Shown here: one piece after another, positions 20,640-30,639 of the stretch
Layout: each line of letters opens with the position of its first letter
How positions within the stretch are numbered: the first letter of the stretch is position 1
Assembly (NCBI RefSeq): GCF_029784155.1
Contig: NC_073693.1
Coordinates: forward strand, 354,644,591 to 354,708,590
Reading direction: 5' to 3'
Source: Uranotaenia lowii
Lineage: Eukaryota; Arthropoda; Insecta; Diptera; Culicidae
Length of the DNA: 64,000 nucleotides
Translations under genes and position numbers: made by a program
Notes under the pieces: generated by a model
What the model was told of the DNA's origin: nothing
The model's input: the letters and a program-made list of their open reading frames with translations, nothing else
The model's database searches: none

Positions 20640-21688
20640 ACCCGGTGCCTACAGGCCAAGTGTCTTTGCCCACCGCCAACCTCGAAGGGCAGTCTTCAAA
20701 AATGGCTACTGCAACATCACCCATGGAAAATACTCCCGGAAGGGCATCCGATACCTGCAGGACATGTTCACAACGCTGGTGGACGCACGGTGGCGCTACA
20801 CGCTGATGGTTTTCGCAATGGGTTTCGTCCTTTCGTGGTTGTTTTTCGGAGCCGTCTATTGGTTCATCTGTTATGCGCATGGGGATCTTGAGGAAGCCCA
20901 CTTGCCGCACAATCAGGAGGAAAATGGTTGGACCCCTTGCGTTGTGGCCATTTACTCATTCACTTCCTGTTTCCTCTTTTCGCTGGAAACGCAACACACT
21001 ATTGGGTACGGAAGTCGGGCGACGACCGAAGAATGTCCGGAAGCGGTTTTCGTGATGAGTTTACAATCCGTTCACGGTGTCATGATCCAGGCACTTTTGG
21101 CGGGAATTGTTTTTGCCAAAATGACTCGATCCAAGAGTCGATCGCAGACGCTGCTGTTTTCTAAAAGTGCAGTCATTTGCCAGCGAGATGGAGAACTTAA
21201 TCTGATGTTCCGAGTGGCAGACATGCGTAAGAGTCACATCATCGGAGCCAACATCCGGGCGCAGCTGATCCGAAGCAAAGTCACCAGGGAAGGTGAATCC
21301 GTAGCTCAGTATCAAATCGAATTGGATCTGGGCGTCGATGGAGGAGGTCCGGATTTGTTCTTCATCTGGCCACAGATCGTGTGCCACAAAATTGACGCAA
21401 AGTCCCCACTCTGGAACATGAGTGCCATCGATATGATGAACGATCGGTTCGAAATCGTTGTCATCCTGGAGGGAACCATCGAAAGTACCGGCCAAAGTAC
21501 ACAAGCCCGTTCCAGCTATCTGAACAGCGAAATCATCTGGGGGTACCGTTTTGAGCCGGTGCTGTTCTACAATCGACAGCGCCAAAAGTACGAAATCAAC
21601 TTTTCCAAATTTGACGCCGTTGTGCCGATGGACGTTCCGGTTTGTTCCGCCAAAGATATGACCGAAGGAATTGAGTATTGCAGTCAAG
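20640..21688 (+). CDS. Kir channel gene A, exon 2 (TM1, pore, TM2, cytoplasmic domain)
   Basis: This is the main exon of an inwardly rectifying K+ channel subunit (plasma membrane, functional as tetramers), residues 73-423. It begins after TTTCACAG; the single A completes an Arg codon with exon 1. R-R-A-V-F-K-N-G-Y-C-N-I leads into the slide helix and TM1 (about 126-148, L-M-V-F-A-M-G-F-V-L-S-W-L-F-F). The pore helix and filter T-Q-H-T-I-G-Y-G follow (filter T193-G197), flanked by the conserved extracellular cysteines C173 and C205. TM2 (about 206-232) ends in F-A-K-M-T-R. The cytoplasmic Kir domain follows (M-R-K-S-H-I-I, S-S-Y, F-E-P-V-L-F). The TM2 position that carries the rectification Asp in vertebrate Kir2.1 is Gln here. 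There is no intron at the site where gene B is split between TM1 and the pore. The donor is CAAG|GTGAGA. Confidence 0.95.
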
Positions 21689-21752
21689 GTGAGACGTGAG
21701 GTGTTTTCCTTTTAAAAAAAGTTAATATTCTTCAACAATTTCCTTTTTTTAG

Positions 21753-22006
21753 ACGACCTCGTCGATAAGCGACCGGAATTCACGAACCTGTTCAATCGGT
21801 TGCAGTCCTACCATTTGGAAAACGAGCATTCCTTCTACAAGTCGGCATATCTGGTAACGGAGACGGCGAACGCACTAACGGTTCCGGTTCCACCGCCCCG
21901 ATCACGATCATCCAATGGGATCGTCTCAATGGATCGGCAGATGGATTCAGATAACAATAACGGTGATGATGTCGACGATAAGAATATCAAATGTTCGGTC
22001 GTTTGA
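21753..22006 (+). CDS. Kir channel gene A, exon 3 (C-terminal tail)
   Basis: The exon follows a 64-bp intron (GTGAGA ... TTTTTTTAG) and starts with AC, completing an Asp codon begun by the G of exon 2. It encodes residues 423-506. The start D-D-L-V-D-K-R-P-E-F lies at the same splice position and phase as exon 4 of gene B, although the two tails have diverged. A proline/serine stretch (V-P-V-P-P-P-R-S-R-S-S) and an acidic run (D-S-D-N-N-N-G-D-D-V-D-D) precede the end. The last residues, C-S-V-V, fit a class I PDZ ligand (Ser at -2, Val at 0). Total gene A protein is 506 residues. TGA is at 22004-22006. Confidence 0.92.
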
Positions 22007-24254
22007 ATTAATTTTACTAATGGAGATAAAGGCGCTTTGAAACAAGACTAAGCGTTTGTTTTCTTCATCCAGCGTTAAGCGTTTTTGAAATTTATTGCAT
22101 ACCCAAAGGCGCTTTCATAAACCGATGCAAGCACGTTGTTTTCCTGTGTTCTGATAGTGAGTGCAATTGAAAGGTACATGTCAGCCTTCAACTTCTACCT
22201 TCACTCGTTGATCGTAATTCAGTTTAGAAGACTAAATTTTAAATGAGATTTAAGTCATTGTATTACTGTTTATTTTTTTTACAAATTTTAAATCTCAATC
22301 CAGTTTAAGGATTCTTGAATTTTATTTCGAAACATCAATAGAAATCAGAAATAAAAAAAACAGGTTTGAAATCATAGTTCAAATTTAGTTTCGTCTTTTA
22401 TTTCAAATTTTTTCAAAATTACGATAAACTTTTTCGTAAATGAAAAAAAAAGTTGAAACTATCCTGAGTTTTTATTAATATTCAGATTTGAAGTTCTTAA
22501 ACTTAATTCTTATACAGAATTCAAACACAATGAAGCTTTAAAATGGCGATACAAAATTGAAAATTCATTGAACCAAACCTATATATGTATTTATTGAGAT
22601 TCACAAGTCCAATTAAAAATAAATTTAGATTGAAACTCAAAACATTGCAATCTCAACAATAGATTTATGGAATAAAACTCACTCTTTGCTCATATTCGAT
22701 ATTCTGATCCGGAATAAAAATTCAGAAATCATTTTATGAACATTTCAGAAATTGTATTGAATTGATGAAATCGGAAACAGATTCCAAATTCAAATTTTGA
22801 ACTCCGTTTAAAAATTTAGAAACAGAATTATTATTCAAAATTCAAATATACAGTGCCGCTTTTAATTGTATATAACTGTATATAACTTTTTACTCTGATG
22901 ATATGATTTGATTAATTTTTTTATCAAAATTTCTGCATGAGGTAGATCAACTATCACACTATTAAATCACAAAAATTGAGTTTTTTAAAAATTTGTGTGG
23001 CCTGAGATACAGGAATTTAACGAAAATCGGAATTTCGGGACTTTTACCATTCAAACTTCAATATCTCAGAAACTACGCTAACCTTTTTTGCTGAAAAGTT
23101 ACGCGAGGTACAATATTTAAGGCATGAACCTAAAAATACGGTTTCTATAGAATTTTTGAAGATTCATGAGTGAGAATAATTTATTTTCCATCCAGAAATC
23201 AGTCAAAAAATGTCTGACAAAAGCAATAAAGAATAGAAATAGTGAAATAAATGATCCAATTGTGTTTAGAAATCAGAATCTCACGATATAGTTTTGAAAT
23301 TTTGATTGAATTAGATTTAGGTACTGGCTGTTGAACCTAAAATATAATTTTCCTATGAAATATTCGTCTAAATATTCAAATATTAAGAAGAATTCAAGTT
23401 TATTTTAAAAGTTTTGTTAGATGAAAAAAAATTTTTTTTTTATCCTTACTAGGATTTTATTCATGAAAATGATTTTGAATGCAAAATGTTTACAGATAAA
23501 GAAACAAAAAAAAATGCACGAAATTCCATTTTTTTTTTGGTATATTATTTAACATTATAAACCCTCTAGTGCTTTTACTTAAATTGTCATAAAACTGCAT
23601 CGAATTGATATTTTTACAATTTTTTTCGCTAAATGATTGAAAAAAAAAGTTGTTCTAGGATTCCGTAGGGGAGAGTGGGAATACATGATACCTTTTTCTT
23701 ATTTCGAAATACCTTTATAGAAAAAAATGCATATCGTTGTATTTTGCATTTTGTGACCACGTGTAATTTCAAGTTGATATGCTGCAAAAGTTAGATCGAT
23801 ACATGAACCCTGTGTGAATGGGTTACTACAAATCAGCATGCACGGCGGTCCGCATCAGGCGGGCAGCCAGCCAGTCCAGTTTAACCGTGCAGCGCGAGGC
23901 ATCCTCCCCGGGAAACGCATTCGGTGTAGGATTCTGAATAGCTTCCCGAGCCCTGATCCGAGCGGAATAGAGATCCACATTGCACAGCTTCCATCAACAG
24001 CAAACTAACTCACTTCATTGGCTTCAGCATTTTAATGACTAAGATTTTTTAGAGGATCACGGCAAAGTTAACTTCACTTTAAGTTAATGGAGAAGGCTTT
24101 GCCACGAACAATCATTCTTCTATATTGACCTTCGATGAAGGCGACGCCATCTAAAGAGTTCCGTCAACAAATTTCATGCATCTAGCCATGGTAACCAATG
24201 TGTGTCTTGGAAAAACAAATCAGCATAAAATGTATAACTGTTGGAAGCTAGCAC
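22007..24254. other. 3' UTR of gene A and intergenic AT-rich sequence
   Basis: No gene or clear mobile element ends were found. About 22855-23130 resembles 7800-8180 (shared AAAAGTTACGCGAGGTA). GTAGGGGAGAGTGGGAATACATGATAC at about 23666 resembles other repeat ends in the window. The segment from about 23810 may belong to the upstream part of the following gypsy element, but no gag or LTR motif was recognised. Confidence 0.4.
22350..22355 (+). terminator. Candidate polyadenylation signal for Kir gene A
   Basis: AATAAA, 344 bases after the stop codon, is the first canonical signal seen in the 3' flank. In AT-rich DNA the hexamer is common, so this is only a candidate. Confidence 0.3.
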
Positions 24255-27200
24255 TGCAGAGCCATCAATCGGGATTATTTTCGCTTGCCTTTTATGAACG
24301 AAATAAGAGCTAAGCTGCATGGAGCCCGTTTCTTCACGAAGTTGGACCTGGAAATGGACGAAGAATCAAAAGACCTCACAACGTTTTTAACGGAAAACGG
24401 GATGTATCGATATACAAGGGCAATGTTCGGGGTTAATTGCGCTCTAGAGGTGTTTCAACGGGAAATGTCTCGTATCCTGGAGCGCATTAAGAACACGATC
24501 GTGTACATTGACAACGTCCTTGTTTACGATGAAACCTTGGATAAGCTACGGGTAACAGTAGCCCAAACTCTCGCTATACTACGATCCAATAACCTAACAC
24601 TTAACTTAGTAAAGTGCGAGTTTGATCGAACCCGGGTAAAATTTTTGGGCCATGAACTTAGTCAAGATGGATTTAATATTGAAGCTTCAAAAATAGGAGA
24701 TATCCAAAAATTTAGATCGCCGACAACAGTACCGGAACTTTCGGAACTTCGGAAGTTTCCTTGGGCTCGCATCTTTTGTTAGTCCACATATTAAAAATTT
24801 TGCGGATATTTCACGACCACTGTGGTCAGCGGTAACAGCACCGAATTGGACGTGGGACCTAGAACAAGAAAAAGCATTTAGAAAACTCAAGGACGAAATC
24901 ATTCGATCAACAGTAACTTTGGGTTATTTCCGCGAAACTGATAAAACAATACTCTATACCGATGCGTCTCCTTACGCCCTGGGCGCTGTACTGACCCAAG
25001 AGAACAAGGAAGGCTTAGCACGAATCATCAGCTTCGCCTCAAAAGCGTTAACCGTAACTGAAAGAAAGTACTCGCAGAATCATAGAGAAGCTCTTGCTTA
25101 GAACAGATGCCCAGAGAATGGCGTTTATTCTTGGCAGAACTCGCAAAGAGGGCATTGACGAAAGCTGATGGCTGGGCCCTACGTCTGAGCCCTTATGACT
25201 ACGAAGTTGAATATCTTCAAGACTTTAACGGGGAGATGACCCTGCTTTTAATGAAAAGTGCAGCCCATAGGAAATTTGCAGGGTGGATCAATATGTCAAC
25301 GAATTTCTCACCGAGGATGAAATCAGGAATCATACACAAAAAGGCGAAACCCTTTTGCAGGTATTTTCTCCTATAAAACAATTTAATTGGGAATTCGTTA
25401 ACAAATTTGTCTATTAACTGATTTCAGGTCATTTCATCTTTACACACAAATTTGTGACCAAAAACCTTACTCGGGTTTAAAGCAATTGCCAAAGATTTAA
25501 TCTACAGAAACGGTATACTTTCAAAACGAATGTGCCGTTTTTCCGCTACATCTTAGAACTAAGGCTCTTAGTATTGCACATGAGGGGCACCCGCTACAAG
25601 CGAAACTAAAAAGTATCCTGTGGAGAAGGATCTGGTGGCCGAAAATGGCCAGTGATGCAGAAAAATGGGTCGAATCATGCTCCGTACTCGCGGTGAATGG
25701 TCGCCCGGAAAAATGTACTCCGATGCAACGAGTTTTCGCGCCTAAGCCTGTTTGGGACACCATCGCCATCGATTTTGACGGGCCCCACGCGAAGGTGGGT
25801 GTGGTGGATACAGTTGTGGTTATCAATTAAAAAAATTAATACTGGAAACAAAACAAAAAAAATAAAAATAAATTATAGCTCAAATTGGGTATGTTTGTAC
25901 TAAATTCAACTATGTGGCTGTGTAATATTTTAGCAGTGTTTAAACTTAGCGTGCATTAAAAAAAGTATTAAAAGAAATTCATCTTTATCACTCTTAAATA
26001 AATGAATGAACAAAAGTGAAAAGTTGTTACATCACTATGACACGATTACACGAGCACATCGACCCTGAATGATATCGATATCAATATCGAAAAGGCTACA
26101 CATACTAGTAGTAGTGATTTACGTGACGGATGAACTCGTTTGGATTCGAGCTGGGGATGTAGTCCTGATTGATCATTCTTGTAACCAACTTTACGGACGA
26201 AGGTTGGCTCACTCGGTGGCCTCCCAATATGGTCGTATTAGGAGGAATATTTTAATCCTCGTAGGGATAGATCTAAGATCACGTTACGCTATCGCTAGAC
26301 CAGTCAAATCGACAAGATTTGAGTTTACTGAGGCTATTTTAAATAGCATATATGAAAAGGAAGGGTTTCCAAGGGCTATAAAATCCGACAATGGCCCTCC
26401 TTTTAACGGTAGTGACTACGCTCGATTTTGTTCATCAAGTGGAATACATATTCTCAACACCATTTTACCCCCAGCAGAATGGCCTTGTTGAGAGCTTTAT
26501 GACAGCAATCAATAAGGCCATGTTTGCGGCATTATCTGAGGGCTTAAGCTATCAAAAACAACTCCAAGCAGCTTTATTTGACTAGCCGAACCTCACAAGT
26601 AAGCTATCAAAATTCATGCTCTGAAAGGACACCCATTAGAGCTGGTGTCCCTCAGGGCAGTATACTTGGGCCGATTTTATACAATATTTTTACTTCTGAT
26701 CTTCCTGATGTACCAGAAGGAAAAGGTAGAAGATTATTTGCTGATGATACTTTGCTTTCAGCCAAAGGTCGGAGTTCAGCCAAAGGTCGGAGTTTACGGG
26801 TGGTACGCAGTAGATTGCAACAAAATTTAAATTCCTTTTTGAATTACTTGAAAATGTGGAAAATTTCTCCTAACGCTTCCAAAACTCAACTTATTTTATT
26901 TCCCCATAAGCCAAGAGCTCAATTTTTAAAACCTAATGAAAATCATTCCATAACTTTTAATGGGGTTTCATTAGAATGGTCTGATCACGTGAAGTACTTG
27001 GGACTTATACTTGATCGGAATCTTACTTTTAAAAATCACATTGAAGATATTCAATCTAAATGTAATAAATGCACTAAATTTCTTTATTCTCTCATCAACA
27101 GGAAATCCCGAATCTTATAAATAATTTTTTATTATCTAGTTAACTATAGGGCTCTGAACAGTTCATTATTGAGCTGAACACCTAATTTAATGTAATAATG

Positions 27201-27600
27201 TAATGATGAATTGATAAAAATAAAGACATATTTTAAAAAAAACTCCAAGCAGCTGTAGGTACAAGCTTATAATTCCACAGAGCACACTACAACAAAACTG
27301 CCACCGGAGGAAGCTATAATGGACAGAAAAATTCGACGGAACCTGCCGCTATTGTGTCCTGGAAAGTCCGAATATGGGGGGAAAATTTTTGGAGGCTATC
27401 GATCGCAGTACAAAACTTTCCTCTAAAGATCGAGAGGACAAGCGTCGGGGTGCTCGAGCTTGTAAGGTCAAACCTGGAGATGAAGTGATTGTTGAGAGGC
27501 AAACTAAATATAAGAGCGAATCTAGATTTGAAAAGCAACGCTTTAGGGTAACAGGTGAAAGGAGCAGATTTCAATGGTGGAATAGAGTTATCTTTTTTCA
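24255..27600 (+). pseudogene. Ty3/gypsy retrotransposon pol relic
   Basis: Broken pol frames occur in order on the + strand. Reverse transcriptase: A-I-N-R-D-Y-F-R-L-P-F at about 24262, F-F-T-K-L-D-L followed by a small deletion, and Y-I-D-N in place of the catalytic Y-I-D-D near 24507. RNase H: L-Y-T-D-A-S-P-Y-A-L-G-A-V-L at about 24950. Integrase zinc finger: H-E-G-H-P with C-x-L-style cysteines at about 25580-25715. Integrase core: V-G-I-D-L-R-S-R-Y and I-K-S-D-N-G-P-P-F-N-G at about 26255-26410, then N-G-L-V-E-S. C-terminal region: K-L-P-P-E-E-A-I-M-D and the D-K-R-R-G-A-R-A-C-K-V-K-P-G-D-E-V stretch, to about 27570. Stops, frameshifts, an extra segment between about 25830 and 26245, and a Jockey insertion (26574-27240) show it is dead. 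No LTRs, gag or env were identified. Confidence 0.88.
26574..27240 (+). mobile_element. 5'-truncated Jockey-type non-LTR retrotransposon with 14-bp TSD
   Basis: The frame 26578-27120 encodes the end of a reverse transcriptase: G-V-P-Q-G-S-I-L-G-P near the start, catalytic F-A-D-D, and W-S-D-H-V-K-Y-L-G-L-I-L-D. A tandem duplication of TCAGCCAAAGGTCGGAGT (about 26757-26792) has inserted six residues. The 3' end is A-rich (TTTTAAAAAA). AACTCCAAGCAGCT occurs at 26560-26573 and again at 27241-27254, a perfect target duplication, so the insertion into the gypsy integrase region is recent compared with the host element. Confidence 0.92.
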
Positions 27601-28578
27601 GGTTTGTTCGCAAGTCCTTAAACAGCTCCCTATTGCATTAGCGATAGCTTTTTGTCACTTTGCACTTCTCATATTCCCTAACAGGGAAAGTACTCATTTC
27701 TCAATGAGTACTTTGATACCCTTACCTAGAATATCTGGAATCGTGTTACTACGAACCCAATTTGAGTAGTCTCGCTTAACCGTGTGATGATGTAAACATT
27801 TTTATCGCGTTTATCTATCATCGGTTCTATTGTTCGCAATTGCGAATTTGCCTGGATATTGTCCGGATTTTTGGTCGACAATTTTTCAATCAAATGCCCT
27901 GATTTTGGCAGGATTTTATTTAAAAGAGCCCGGATTTGTCTGCCCGGGTCCGTGCTGAAAAAAAATCTGGCAACCTTAGATTAAACCCTCTTAAAAATTG
28001 TCCAAAAGTCCAAAAGCTTCCACCGACCATTTCCCTAGCAATCTAAAACCCAACCCTTAATGCATTTTATTTTATGAAAATGAAACCTCATCAGTGTTGA
28101 AAGTTCCATCAATTTTTTTTAGCAAACCTTAGCATATTACCTGCATAGAACAGTCACGTAAGCGTAAAACGCACAAAAATTATCAATATTGATCAAAAAT
28201 TGACATTATTAACATCAAAGAAAAAGATTCATCTCGAGTAGGACTGTCATCTAAGATATAACTTCTACTGGCTTATTTCATATTCATTTATTCTCATCGA
28301 TCGTTTTTTTTTCATCATTTTCGTCAATTGATTTGTTCGACTAATACTTTTTCTTTTGTTCCTAGCTAAACGAGATTTAATTCCTAGTCTTAAAACACTA
28401 ATGGAAACTGCGGCGCTTTCATGTTTTACATGATCGCATGAACTTTTTAATGAAGACGTGCACTTAAAATACTAGTGGTTCGGTAAGATTCCAATGATTT
28501 TTTTTTTGTTTCTGAATTGTGCTGCTTCTAAAGATCTGTCAATGAAATGGAGGGTGATCTACCCGGGAATAACGAATC
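27601..28578. other. Intergenic sequence and 3' UTR of Kir gene B
   Basis: The segment between the gypsy relic and the gene B stop. About 27855-27975 is a - strand fragment of the CCGGG-rich hAT-like family (GCCTGGATATTGTCCGGATT ... AATCTGGCAACCTTA). The remainder shows no gene. Confidence 0.45.
28287..28292 (-). terminator. Candidate polyadenylation signal for Kir gene B
   Basis: TTTATT on the + strand is AATAAA on the - strand, about 290 bases past the stop codon of gene B. It is a candidate only, since the motif is frequent by chance. Confidence 0.3.
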
Positions 28579-28928
28579 TCACCGGTTAGACATCCGTCGT
28601 CCATTTCGATTCGGAGTAAACACCAGGACATTGTTCTCGCAGATCGGTGGCGGAGGAGTTGTGCTTGGAGGCCGAGCCCCATTCGCCCCGACTGGTGGTG
28701 GTCCATCGAACAGATGTTGAAGCCGATTCTCCAGCTGCAAAATTGACCGTCTTCGGGAGGGAACATTCTGAATGGTAAGATAGCTGCGGGTGCTTCCGGG
28801 TCCCGTCACCCTCAGGGATCCCGTTTCGTCCTCCAGGTTGAACTGACTGATCGAATCCATCAGGGAGCGATACTTACTCTGCCAGCGCTTTTCGAGCAGC
28901 GTTTTCGAGCTGATGTTGTCCAGGTTGT
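28579..28928 (-). CDS. Kir channel gene B, exon 4 (C-terminal tail)
   Basis: This exon encodes residues 421-536 (long-range isoform numbering) of the second Kir channel. The acceptor is ACGGCAG|AC; AC completes an Asp codon with the G of exon 3, at the same position and phase as in gene A. The sequence L-E-K-R-W-Q-S-K-Y-R-S-L-M-D is followed by a region with a proline run (S-T-T-P-P-P-P) and a basic end (N-G-R-R-M-S-N-R). The stop is TGA at 28581-28579. Unlike gene A, the end does not match a PDZ ligand. The tail is cytoplasmic by analogy with the family. Confidence 0.9.
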
Positions 28929-29723
28929 CTGCCGTTTTGGGGTTTTGTGGAATGGGTGGGTTTGAATTGGTTAATCAATTGGTCTTGAAGATAGCCTTTC
29001 CCTATACCATTACCCGAATTTTGTTGGAAATTTGTCTTAAGTCTAATGAGATGATCGATGAAGAGATTCTTAAATTTGTTTTTATCGTTTGGTTGTTGTG
29101 ATGGAGAGATGAAATGAAGAGAATATAATCTCAGATCCTTAACCCTAGTACATAAGCTCTGTAAGTGATGGGAATGATGAAGATTTGTTTTTGTCTTAAC
29201 CCAGTTGCAACCTTAAGATCATCGGTTAGATGTGTAGGCGATGGTGTAGATTCTCGTGCGTTTCCGAATGATTAAAGCACCTTTTGTTTTACGTTCGGTT
29301 TTTTCGTTTTTTTTATATGCAGGACGACAGACGGACTCGAGAAGCAATTTAAATGGACCAGATACAACACACATTAAGCAGGCGATTGGATTGTGTCCTC
29401 GGCTATAACGATACAGATGGGAACAAAAGACACGGATTTAGCCGAAACGCCAGTCCGGGAAATTGAGTTGAGGTTTTTTGCCTGGAGCCCATCTACCAGT
29501 TGTTGAGGTTAGGTTTGAGTTTATGTTTAGATTTAAGGAAAGTGCCAATTGATCTCTGACATACAACTGGTAAATATACTCAGCCATGCTGTAAAATAAA
29601 AAAGTATCAACCAGTGTTGCCAAAGTGATCAACAAGTTAATCCCCGTTAACTGGCAACACTGACCCGCAACCGAAGCCTGGTAATAATTGTTCAAGCAAC
29701 TCATCCACCACCTGCCAACTTAC
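28929..29723 (-). other. Intron 3 of Kir gene B (795 bp)
   Basis: The intron reads GTAAGT ... ACGGCAG on the - strand. Its position and phase match the 64-bp last intron of gene A. No repeat or other feature was recognised in it. Confidence 0.8.
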
Positions 29724-30506
29724 CGTTACTCCTGTAGTCGTCCTGGATCTTGTAGAACTCTGAAAGTTCACGGGCTGAACATAAGGGTGTGTCCACCTGG
29801 TGAGTCTCGTGGAACTTGCTGTAGTTGATCTCGTACCCTTGATTCTCCTTATTGTAGAAAACGACCGGCTCGAAGCGATGGCCCCACAAAACTTCCGTAT
29901 TCACATAGCTAGATCTGGCTTGCGTCGACTGACCCGTAGATTCGACAGTTCCCTCCAAAATAACAACGATCTCAAACCTCTCTTGAAGCATATCAGAGGC
30001 CGACATATTGTACAGCGGCGAGTCAGCGTTGATCCTATGACATACGACCTGTGGCCAGATGAAGAACAAATCCGATGCTCCTCCATCCACAGCAACCTCC
30101 AACTCCGTCTGATACTGTGACAGCACCTCTCCCTCCTTAGTGATCTTACTCCTGATCAACTGGGCCCTCACATTACCCCCAATAATATGACTTTTCCTCA
30201 TGTCACCAATTCTAAACATGAAGCACAACTCTCCATCTCTCTGACAGATGACAGCCGTCTTCGAAAACAGCAGCGTCTGGGTTCGATGCTTCGGCCTGGT
30301 CATCTTGGCAAAGACGATACCCACCATAAAGGCTTGGATCATGACTCCGTAGATCGACTGGAAGCACATGATGAAGATCGCCTCCGGACACTCCTCGGTC
30401 GTCGTCCGCACACCATAACCGATTGTGTGCTGCGTTTCGATCGAAAACAAGAAACACGAGGTGAACGATTTGATGTTAAAGACACAGGGAGTCCAGCCGA
30501 TGGCCT
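29724..30506 (-). CDS. Kir channel gene B, exon 3 (pore, TM2, cytoplasmic domain)
   Basis: Residues 160-421. The exon starts after TTTTTCAG with AG completing Glu. It holds the pore helix and filter T-Q-H-T-I-G-Y-G (T187-G191 in isoform 1a, plus 23 in 1b), conserved extracellular Cys167 and Cys199, and TM2 ending F-A-K-M-T-R-P-K-H-R. The rest of the Kir cytoplasmic domain follows (M-R-K-S-H-I-I-G-G, I-V-V-I-L-E-G-T-V-E, W-G-H-R-F-E-P-V-V-F, T-P-L-C-S-A-R-E-L). The TM2 rectification site is Gln (M-I-Q-A) rather than Asp. The donor is AACG|GTAAGT. The exon is very similar to gene A exon 2, with which it is paralogous. Confidence 0.95.
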
Positions 30507-30639
30507 CTGAAAAAGACGGAATAAGAAAAAAATTGAAAAATTGCTGGACTTATTTTAGCACCAAATGGCAATCGCATAAATTATATAACCCTTAAAGCCA
30601 TGGAGGCTTCGATTATATCTAAACAGTTGTTGAAAAAAT

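Noticed and set aside
21061..21687. A 208-codon antisense frame
   Set aside because: It lies wholly opposite the conserved Kir coding exon and has no recognisable motif; it is a shadow of that exon.
24285..27600. An endogenous retrovirus with env
   Set aside because: Only pol regions of a Ty3/gypsy type are visible. No env-like frame, and no LTR pair could be found.
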